Positions 57,485 to 64,000 of a stretch of 64,000 nt of DNA are shown in pieces. The stretch spans positions 2,166,501 to 2,230,500 of the forward strand of contig NC_007775.1 of NCBI RefSeq assembly GCF_000013205.1, given 5' to 3'. Below the pieces are notes generated by a model. It was not told where the DNA came from. It ran no database searches and worked only from the letters and a program-made list of their open reading frames with translations. The DNA comes from Synechococcus sp. JA-3-3Ab. GTDB lineage: Bacteria > Cyanobacteriota > Cyanobacteriia > Thermostichales > Thermostichaceae. Numbering within the stretch: position 1 is the first letter of the stretch; each line of letters starts with the position of its first letter. Made by a program: the position numbers and the translations under genes.

Positions 57485-58111
57485 AAAAGCTCGCCATCTT
57501 CTGGGTGAGACGGGTTTCGCCGAGCCTGACCCTGCTGAGCGCAACCGTGGGCCTGGGCGGGATCCTCGGCTCAGCTCTGGTCCTCTGGGGACTGACTCTG
57601 GCTTTGCAAGGACTGGCGCCCTCCAGTCAAGCCATCGATGCATGGATTTTGCAATGGCTGCAGCGGGCCAGCCCTTGGCTGGATCCCTTGGCTTGGGTGG
57701 GGTGGGGGTTAGGGCATCCGATTGGGCTGGTGGGTTTGACCGCCTGGGGATGGGTTTTGCTCTGGCGCAGCCAACAAAGACGGACGGCTTGGGGACTGTT
57801 GGTTGCAGCCTTAGGAGCTGCCGTGATCGCCGGGATCCTGCAGCCTACCTTTTCTCGCCCCCGCCCAGATCTTTGGGATCCCATCCTGTCGGAGTGGACA
57901 GGTCATCGCAGCAACGGTAATCTACGGCCTTTTGGGCTATCTGGTGGCAAGCTATTTCTTCATCGGTTTCAGCCGGGCCGACTGGGGGTTGAATTGGCCC
58001 AGCGATCTGCTGGCGGGGTATAGCCTGGGGGCTTTGTGGTTCATCTTTTGCCTCACCCTTCTGCGGATTCAGTGGATGCGCCAGACAAATGGCCGCGGCC
58101 AAGCAAGGTAG
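57485..58111 (+). pseudogene. Frameshifted PAP2-type membrane phosphatase
   Basis: Frame one gives membrane helices (LTLLSATVGLGGILGSALVL; GLLVAALGAAVIAGIL) and RPRPDLWDPI, the PAP2 RPR region. It then loses frame at about 57890. The other frame continues VIAATVIYGLLGYLVAS and FIGFSRADWGLNWPSDLLAG, the SRxxxGxHxxSD-like motif. The PSGH motif between them is missing. The gene is therefore broken. Confidence 0.75.
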
Positions 58112-58263
58112 TGCATAGGTACAGAATCCTCCGGTTGCGATACACTACCCAGATAAGGCCCTTTGCCGGTTAGTTGCAGCCTCTGGCCAAAAGCTTTTGG
58201 GATGGGTCAGCGGATCTCGGAAAAGGGCTGTTATCTCTTGTATCTCAGCGCCCCAAATATCCT

Positions 58264-58893
58264 ATGACTGCTACTTTTGTTCACACACCTTTGGCGCAAA
58301 CCCTTCTGCCCCGTCCTTCCTGGGTTCGGGATTCCATGCTGGTGTTGGGGGGAAGTTTGTTGGTAGCGGCCCTGGCGCAGGTGCGGATCCCTTTGCCCTT
58401 TACGCCAGTACCCATCACCGGACAAACCTTCGGCGTGATGCTGGTGGGGGCAGGCTTTGGGTCGAGGTTGGGCTTTCTCGCCTTGCTGCTGTACCTGCTG
58501 GAGGGGCTTTTGGGGTTGCCCTTCTTCAACGGCGGCGGCTCCGGGCTCAGCCACCTAACCGGACCGACAGGGGGCTACTTGCTGGCCTTTCCCCTGGCCG
58601 CAGGGCTGATGGGCTGGTTTGTGGAGCGCTGGGGGGTGGATCGCAGCCCTTGGAAGATGGCCGCGTCCATGCTCTCCTGCTCGGTTTTGATCTACGTCTT
58701 GGGAGCCACCTGGCTGGGGGTGTGGCTGAACGAGAATGTCGGCCCCACTTCCGTCTTGGCCGTGCTCACCAAAGGCGTGTTCCCCTTTATCCCCGGCGAT
58801 CTGCTGAAGTGTGTGCTAGCAGCAGCCCTGCTGCCCACCACTTGGCGTTGGCTGGGGCGGGAGACAGCGGATCCCAAGTCGTCCTCAAGCTAG
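58264..58893 (+). CDS. bioY: Biotin transporter BioY
   Basis: 209 residues, six membrane helices. IPLPFTPVPITGQTFGVMLV is the conserved BioY signature; GGGSGLSHLTGPTGGYLLAF follows. It is the S component of an ECF transporter, importing biotin. Start ATG 58264. It is the only intact gene between 56.6 and 60.2 kb. Confidence 0.93.
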   Translation: MTATFVHTPLAQTLLPRPSWVRDSMLVLGGSLLVAALAQVRIPLPFTPVPITGQTFGVMLVGAGFGSRLGFLALLLYLLEGLLGLPFFNGGGSGLSHLTGPTGGYLLAFPLAAGLMGWFVERWGVDRSPWKMAASMLSCSVLIYVLGATWLGVWLNENVGPTSVLAVLTKGVFPFIPGDLLKCVLAAALLPTTWRWLGRETADPKSSSS

Positions 58894-59242
58894 GGCTTGC
58901 CCAACAGCAGCCCGATCGGTGTAGGGCCAGCCTCCCGAAAATCTAAAAAAAAAATGATATCTGCCGCAGTTTGGCCTTTTTTCTGAGATTCTAGTAACTG
59001 TGATCAAAACGGTGTTTAAAGCAACAGATTCAATGGAGCGCTTCCCTATATTGCTCTAGAGTTTTATAAGTCGCTGAGCGACAAGCCCCTTTATGGGGCT
59101 TTTTTTATCGGCTTTATAAAAAAGGTGGGATAGGGCTGACCCTGACTTGCTATAGCCAATTTGGCTGAGGGTGGAACGCTGTTAGAGATAAGATGGCATG
59201 GAGCAGACTCCAAGAGGCAACTCCACGAGCCACAGCCCAGAC
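58894..59242. other. Non-coding stretch after bioY with terminator
   Basis: 349 bases, partly AT-rich, between bioY and the IS630 relic. At 59070-59082 is a small hairpin GTCGC-TGA-GCGAC, immediately followed by AAGCCCC-TTTAT-GGGGCTT and a T-run. TATATT at 59047-59052 could be a -10. The arrangement resembles the 3' end of a short transcript. I see no coding frame. Confidence 0.5.
59070..59107 (+). terminator. Tandem hairpin terminator
   Basis: GTCGC-TGA-GCGAC then AAGCCCC-TTTAT-GGGGCTT with a following run of T. Strong rho-independent type on the + strand. Confidence 0.7.
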
Positions 59243-59385
59243 TTAGGAGAGAGTTGTAGGGTATGTTAAGGAAGGGGACAGCCCGACAATAGCCGCATAG
59301 ATTTACGAAGTCAGTCGTTAACGGTTTATCGCTGGCTGAGCCGAGAAAACCTAAGACCAACAGTTTTCAAGACACGGAAGTAAAA
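59243..59385 (+). pseudogene. IS630-type transposase N-terminal relic
   Basis: In one frame RVVGYVKEGDSPTIAA is followed by a stop and IYEVSR; after a one-base shift it reads VYRWLSRENLRPTVFKTRK. This is the helix-turn-helix N-terminus of IS630-family transposases. The rest is absent and the frames carry stops. Confidence 0.6.
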
Positions 59386-59484
59386 GATGGACTGCCCTAA
59401 AAGAACATGTGGAGCAGTAGATCAGAGGATAGAGCCAAGCTGTTCAACCCAGTGCTACAGCCTAATTAAGGGGTACAGTAGCAA

Positions 59485-59650
59485 CACTTAGCAAGCCAAC
59501 CCTATCAAAAGCCAGAAACTGGATCACCGTTTCCTGGGTGGCCTGGCCGTAGCGCTGGTAAAACAGCTCCTGATCCCCGGTGGTGTAGAGGAAAACCTGA
59601 AGGGCAATCTGGAAGCGGAGATCACCGTTTTGGATGCCCTTTTACTCAAG
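59485..59650 (-). other. Unidentified coding fragment
   Basis: On the minus strand an open frame reads NGDLRFQIALQVFLYTTGDQ, then ELFYQRYGQATQETVIQFLA. It looks like a true protein segment with good codon use but no start; I do not recognise the parent. Probably a relic. Confidence 0.4.
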
Positions 59651-60240
59651 TAAGTTGATCAACACTCACGTCACCGGAATGGCCAAGAACACCGCCAACA
59701 AGCCGGCCACAGTACCGCTCACAAACAAAGAGAAAAACATGATCACAGGGTTGATATTGACGGATCCCTGCATCACGCGAAGCAGGAGTAAGCTCTCTTC
59801 TACTTGTTGTAGGGAGATACAAATTACTGGATAGAGAGCCATACGCTCTGTGATAAGACAATATGAGCAATTAGGCTAGTCCCAATAGTGGCTCCAATAC
59901 CTGGAATTAAATCAAATAAACCTGTAATCATCGATGAGGTTAGAGCTGAAGGGATCCGAAGTACTAAAAACACTGGAAAAGCTGAAATAGCGAAGAAAAA
60001 CGACAACACGGCTCAACCCCAGAAAAATCCCAAAAATTCCGCCGCACACTTTCAGTAATTCGAGCTTTCCACTCCTCTGGGAACGGCTTTAGAAATAAGC
60101 TCCACAGTCGCTTTCCATCCAGCAGGATAACAATTTAAAAACAGGTTTACTAAACCGAAGACCAAGCTGCGCAAAGTCAACACGTCAGGGCCCAGTAGGC
60201 CTGTCGAAAAGGCTTCGGGCAAGCTTCTGAGCAACAAAAT
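59650..60240 (-). pseudogene. Decayed AI-2E family transporter (PerM-like)
   Basis: The minus strand contains FFFAISAFPVFLVLRIPSAL, GLFDLIPGIGATIG (the family signature) and INPVIMFFSLFVSGTVAGLL with VFLAIP, in different frames and with stops. Together they match the C-terminal half of AI-2E family permeases. Several frameshifts; not functional. Confidence 0.65.
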
Positions 60241-60276
60241 CCCCGCGGCCTAGCCAGCGCAAGTTAGCCTGGGCAT

Positions 60277-61383
60277 TTAGTTGGGGATCTCGATCGTGAC
60301 ATTGGCCAACTGCACATCGTCATAGTCCACCCAAGCCCCACCGTCCTGGCCGATTGTGTCAGTCCCCAGCGGCACAAAGATATCCAGGGATCCACCCAAA
60401 AGAGGGATACTGATCCGGGATCCGCCGGCGATCCTGCCAGGCTGGATCACCGTTTTGCCAGTGCGCAAGGTAACCGTATTCAGCCCCAGGCGCAGATGCT
60501 CTAGTGGCAGAGGGATGCGCAGGTCGTCTCCCCCCAAGTGGATTTGCTCCACCTCCACTCCGTTTAAAAGCACTCGCATGGGAGACATATTGGCGCCGGG
60601 AATGCGGGACTGGCCGGCCCGATAGGCAGCGGCAGTATCCAACCCAATCAGGGATCCAAGCCGCAAAACCGGTGGGCGAGGCGGCAGGCGGTCTAGGCTG
60701 AAGGAGCGGGTCATCTCCACCCCTTGGGCAGGCGCCAGAAATTGCCCGGCAGCCGCCGACTTTGGAGAATATTGGTTATCGCCCAGGCGGATGACATTGG
60801 CCTCCAGCACCAGCGTGGCGTTGGGATCCCAGCGCTCCAACTGCAACTGCCAAGGCCGATCCCCGCCGGTCTGTCCGTTGCCTGTGCTCTGGGAATAGGG
60901 CAAATAGTTCTCCAGCCGCGCCACCAAAATTTCTTCTGCCGGCAGCGGCCCCGGCAGGCGAAACCGCCCTTGGGCATCGGTGCGCACCGAAATCCCTGCC
61001 CCCGGAATGGCCACCTCCACCCCGGCCAAAGGCTGCCCTGTCAGGCGATCCACCACCTGCCCAGAGTAGGCCGAGTCCAACTGCACCTGGCCGGTGGGTG
61101 CATCTGTGGCCGCCTGAATGCGCTGCTGCAACACCTGCCAATCGGCTTCTGTAATCCGCCCATCCTGATCGACATTGGCAGCCCGGATCTGGTCGTCGGT
61201 CAACTCCCGTTCTCCCCGCAAATAGGCCCCCAACAGGTTGAGATCCTGCACCGTCAAACGACCATCCCCATCCAGATCGCCTGCTTGAAAGGGCTGCGCT
61301 TGGGCAGAAGACAGGTCTATCCAACCCAGAGCCAGGGATCCCAGCAACAAGAGAGAACGGGCTAAACAGGAGACCCTAGACAT
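60277..61383 (-). CDS. Exported dockerin-type calcium-binding protein
   Basis: 368 residues from MSRVSCLARS with AGGAGAG upstream. Signal peptide (LLLLGSLALGWIDLSSAQAQ). Two EF-hand loops, DLDGDGRLTVQDL and NVDQDGRITEADW, form a dockerin I domain. A carboxypeptidase-regulatory-like beta domain follows (GQVVDRLTGQPLAGVEVAIP), then a C-terminal beta-rich part. No cohesin is in the window; a role in surface assembly is a guess. Confidence 0.75.
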   Translation of the reverse strand: MSRVSCLARSLLLLGSLALGWIDLSSAQAQPFQAGDLDGDGRLTVQDLNLLGAYLRGERELTDDQIRAANVDQDGRITEADWQVLQQRIQAATDAPTGQVQLDSAYSGQVVDRLTGQPLAGVEVAIPGAGISVRTDAQGRFRLPGPLPAEEILVARLENYLPYSQSTGNGQTGGDRPWQLQLERWDPNATLVLEANVIRLGDNQYSPKSAAAGQFLAPAQGVEMTRSFSLDRLPPRPPVLRLGSLIGLDTAAAYRAGQSRIPGANMSPMRVLLNGVEVEQIHLGGDDLRIPLPLEHLRLGLNTVTLRTGKTVIQPGRIAGGSRISIPLLGGSLDIFVPLGTDTIGQDGGAWVDYDDVQLANVTIEIPN

Positions 61384-61570
61384 CACAACTCTCCTGGGGA
61401 AAGAGCCGAAAGGCACTCTTTATGTCCTTATGTTTTAACGCAATTACTCCCCCACAGCAGGGTTGGCCGAGCCGGTGCGAAGTACTCTTAAACGCAATTT
61501 TGCTCGCCCGCCTTTGGCTGCAGGAGCCGAAAACTTGGTGGTAGGATAACCGTGGTGACTTGCTTCTCCG

Positions 61571-61933
61571 ATGGCTCGATACTCCTGCGTTACCCAGCTC
61601 ATGGGCTCAGCCGAGCAGTTAAGCGAAGCGATTCGCGCTGTCTTGGAGCGTTGCCAGCTTACTGTCCTACACAACAGCCCTGACTACTGGGTGGCCGGCG
61701 AGCCGCCTGGAAAAAATCCCTACGCCAAACTGGTGACGGTAGAGGTGTTTGTGGATCGCACCCGCCAAGCCGCTGACGGATCTGTACAGGTCACCTGCAT
61801 CGCCAAAAACGAAGAGCTGCCCCTGAGAAGCGTCAACCATTGCCAACAAACCTTTGACCAATTGAGGACAGAGCTAGCCCAGTTGCAAGCTCAGCTGCAG
61901 CTTGCTGCTCGACAAAAAGAGGCCATAGAATAG
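61571..61933 (+). CDS. Small conserved cyanobacterial protein
   Basis: 120 residues: YSCVTQLMGSAEQLSEAIRA, then beta strands and a C-terminal coiled coil (QTFDQLRTELAQLQAQLQ). It precedes rpmB by about 25 bases and may be co-transcribed. No function recognised. Confidence 0.6.
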   Translation: MARYSCVTQLMGSAEQLSEAIRAVLERCQLTVLHNSPDYWVAGEPPGKNPYAKLVTVEVFVDRTRQAADGSVQVTCIAKNEELPLRSVNHCQQTFDQLRTELAQLQAQLQLAARQKEAIE

Positions 61934-61957
61934 CGAAGCTGAGTTCCCTTGGATCTC

Positions 61958-62194
61958 ATGGCACGTCGCTGCCAACTGACCAACAAAAAACGCAACAACG
62001 CTTTCGCCATCTCCCACTCCCACCGGCGTACCAAGCGTCTGCAGGAGGTTAACCTGCAGTGGAAACGCATCTGGTGGGAGGAGGGCAAGCGGTTTGTTCG
62101 TTTGCGCCTTTCCACCAAGGCACTGAAAACCCTCAAGGCCAAAGGGATAGGGGCCATGGCCCGCGAAGCTGGAATCGACCTCAACCAATTTTGA
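61958..62194 (+). CDS. rpmB: 50S ribosomal protein bL28
   Basis: 78 residues: [20 protein letters not shown], then [20 protein letters not shown] and an L28-type C-terminus. Normal length for bL28. Start at ATG 61958 matches the family. Confidence 0.97.
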
Positions 62195-62267
62195 GGGATC
62201 ATCCGCTGCCTTGACCTCTTGAAAACCGATCTGCTGGGGCTGGCGCAAGAGTGGCCCTGGCTACAGT

Positions 62268-63014
62268 TCACAGCAATCCAAACAGTTTGCGTGACTTGGG
62301 CTGGAGCCCCGCCAGCAGAGTGTTGAGGGTGTCCCGCTGAGTAAGCTCGTTGGTGCCGCTCGCGCGTTCGAGCAAGAACTTGCGCATTTCGTCCGAGAGC
62401 TTGGCGTCGGTAAAGTCGGCGCCGACAAAGCTGGCCCCTTCAATTTGGGCCTCTTGGAGGTTGGCCCCCACCAGGAGGGCTTGGTCAAAGTTGGCATTCT
62501 GCAACTGGCAACTGGATAGGATGGCCTGGGAGAGGTTGCAGCGAAAGAGGTTGGCTTGGCGAAAGTCGGCGGCAAAAAAGTTGCCTTCCGTTAGGTTGGC
62601 AGCCACCAAGCTGGCCTCGCGAAAGATGGAATGGCTGAAGTGTCCCCCCTGAAAGCTGCTTTTGTCCAGCTTGGCAGCGGTGAAGTTGCTGTAGTCTCCC
62701 AGGGCTTGACTGAAGCTGGATCCCCGGAGATCGGAGGCAGCGAAGTTGGCCCGCTCCAGCTCGGCACGGCGAAAGTTGCATAACCGCAGATCTGCCTGCT
62801 GCATACTGAGCGAGCGCAGGTTGGCCCGCGTCAAGTTGGCCTTGGGCATCTGGATGCGGTCGAACAGGCCCCGCGAGAGGTAGGCGCCTTCGAGGTTGGC
62901 ACCCAGCAGGGAGCGCCCTTCTCGCAGGGCTGCTAGCAAGTCCCGCGTGGTTTCAATGCGAACCGGCTCGGAGGGTTGGGGAGAAGGAACACTCACAGAC
63001 AGACCATTCCTCAC
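62268..63014 (-). CDS. Pentapeptide-repeat protein
   Basis: 248 residues with many A(D/N)LxX repeats, from LLGANLEGAYLSRGLFDRIQ to about residue 205. They would fold into a right-handed beta-helix. The short C-terminal tail is helical. Function unknown; such proteins are abundant in cyanobacteria. Confidence 0.9.
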   Translation of the reverse strand: MRNGLSVSVPSPQPSEPVRIETTRDLLAALREGRSLLGANLEGAYLSRGLFDRIQMPKANLTRANLRSLSMQQADLRLCNFRRAELERANFAASDLRGSSFSQALGDYSNFTAAKLDKSSFQGGHFSHSIFREASLVAANLTEGNFFAADFRQANLFRCNLSQAILSSCQLQNANFDQALLVGANLQEAQIEGASFVGADFTDAKLSDEMRKFLLERASGTNELTQRDTLNTLLAGLQPKSRKLFGLL

Positions 63015-63214
63015 AGGCGAGCCAGAAACCTGGTCAACCTGGCCGAAACACTGAGGTCTAACAGGGATCTCATCTAACTAAGCTAACGTTTGCTTCGCTG
63101 GTCAGGGTTAAGGGGATGTTAAAGACGGCTCTGCATCGGTTTAACTTCCTGCCCGGAGCAATCCGCTCCAATTTGTTGCATACTCAGGGCAGCTTTTCGT
63201 TGCTCAAACCATTC

Positions 63215-64000
63215 ATGCAGGTAGCTTTCATTGTCGATCCGTTGTCTCAGTTGCAGGTGGGCCACGACACCAGCGTTGCCCTAATGGAGGCGCTGCAGAA
63301 ACGAGGCCACCGCATTTTTTGCCTTGGATTGGCCGACCTCTACTGGGATCAAGGGGAAACCTGGGGATCCGTTGAGGAGATTGTGTTGGATCTAGGAGCG
63401 GATCCCTGGTACGAAGTCAAAGAACGGCGTTTGTTGCCCTTGAGCCAGATGCAAGCCGTATGGATGCGCAAGGATCCGCCGGTGGACGCGGCCTATCTCT
63501 ACGCCACCTACCTTCTGGATCATCTCTCCCCCCGCCGCACCCTAGTGCTCAACCATCCTGCCGGGATCCGCTCCGCCAACGAAAAGCTCTATGCTTTGCG
63601 GTTTAAAGAGTGGATCCCGCGTACCTGCGTCAGCAGCAGCAAGGCCTTGCTCCGCCAATTCGTCGAGCAGGTGGGGCAGGCGGTGCTCAAGCCCCTGGGC
63701 GGCAAGGGTGGGGAAGGGATCCTGCGGGTCAATGCCGGCGATCCAAACCTCAATTCCTTGATCGAGCTGAGCACTCAGTTTGGCCGGCTGCCCGTGATGG
63801 TGCAAGAGTATTTGCCGCAGGCAGCAGCGGGAGATAAGCGCATTTTGCTGCTGGAGGGCGAGCCTTTGGGCGCCGTCAATCGCATCCCTGGGGAGGGGGA
63901 TTTCCGTGGCAATGTGGCCGCTGGGGGTCGGGTGGAGAAAACCGAGATTGCTGAAAAAGAACGGGCCCTCTGCGCGGCTTTGGCGCCAGTGCTGCGGCAG
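63215..64000 (+). CDS. gshB: Glutathione synthetase, 3' end outside window
   Basis: From ATG 63215 (MQVAFIVDPLSQLQVGHDTS) to the edge, 262 codons. MRKDPPVDAAYLYATYLLD and VLNHPAGIRSANEKL are GshB landmarks; the ATP-grasp region is visible in VLKPLGGKGGEGIL and DKRILLLEGEPLGAVNRIP. ATP-dependent joining of gamma-glutamylcysteine and glycine. The C-terminus is not visible. Confidence 0.95.
   Translation, partial: MQVAFIVDPLSQLQVGHDTSVALMEALQKRGHRIFCLGLADLYWDQGETWGSVEEIVLDLGADPWYEVKERRLLPLSQMQAVWMRKDPPVDAAYLYATYLLDHLSPRRTLVLNHPAGIRSANEKLYALRFKEWIPRTCVSSSKALLRQFVEQVGQAVLKPLGGKGGEGILRVNAGDPNLNSLIELSTQFGRLPVMVQEYLPQAAAGDKRILLLEGEPLGAVNRIPGEGDFRGNVAAGGRVEKTEIAEKERALCAALAPVLRQ

Noticed and set aside
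59091-59360. 89-residue minus-strand frame
   Set aside because: It covers the terminator and the IS630 relic, which read better on the other strand.

Overview
The window looks like a chromosomal segment of a GC-rich, thermophile-like unicellular cyanobacterium. The evidence is cyanobacterial gene content: a PATAN/CheY/CheW/MCP/CheA motility operon, sufR divergent from sufBCD, thf1/psb29, a cyAbrB regulator, NfeD, bioY, and an adenosylcobalamin-dependent RNR with an intein. The octamer GGGATCCC (core GGATCC) recurs several times per kb in most genes, in the manner of the cyanobacterial HIP1 repeat but with GGATCC replacing the usual GCGATCGC. From memory this variant fits the Yellowstone Synechococcus A/B' lineage; that placement is inference.

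Layout. 1-8.9 kb: minus-strand chemotaxis-type operon (PATAN-CheY, CheY, CheW, receptor, CheA hybrid, CheW). The receptor gene is broken twice, by a 13-bp tandem duplication and by a tnpB-only IS200/IS605-type element with its omega-RNA-like end. 9.3-15.3 kb: Nudix hydrolase, exported proteins, a full-length Argonaute with an intact DEDD tetrad, and an aspartic-protease-like lipoprotein. 15.4-18.9 kb: class II ribonucleotide reductase whose catalytic N-P-C-G-E motif is interrupted by a 369-residue LAGLIDADG intein. 19.2-25.5 kb: site-2 protease, an active/inactive M16 peptidase pair, DUF554, GNAT, lipase-like hydrolase. 25.5-38.8 kb: thf1, proB, an arsJ/GAPDH arsenate-detoxification pair, murI, an AMIN-amidase, a membrane HExxH protein, a CBM20-SGNH-repeat-DUF1796 fusion, an RppB-like kinase, miaE. 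39-42 kb: DAHP synthase preceded by a Phe/Tyr/Trp-rich leader peptide and a four-segment attenuator, then an RND adaptor. 42.3-47.4 kb: sufR, sufB, mscL, sufC, sufD. 48.1-56.4 kb: cyAbrB, acyltransferase, nfeD, small conserved proteins, a methyltransferase, leuD, a phasin-like protein, a ureE relic and pyruvate kinase. 56.6-60.2 kb: a gene graveyard (vWA, DAG kinase tail, PAP2, IS630 and AI-2E transporter relics) around an intact bioY. 60.3-64 kb: dockerin protein, a small conserved protein, rpmB, a pentapeptide-repeat protein and the start of gshB.

The strongest discovery candidates are the aromatic leader-peptide attenuator at 40.18-40.32 kb, the compositionally foreign Argonaute, the doubly disrupted motility receptor, and the CBM20-SGNH-DUF1796 fusion. 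All assignments were made by reading the sequence; no database search was run.
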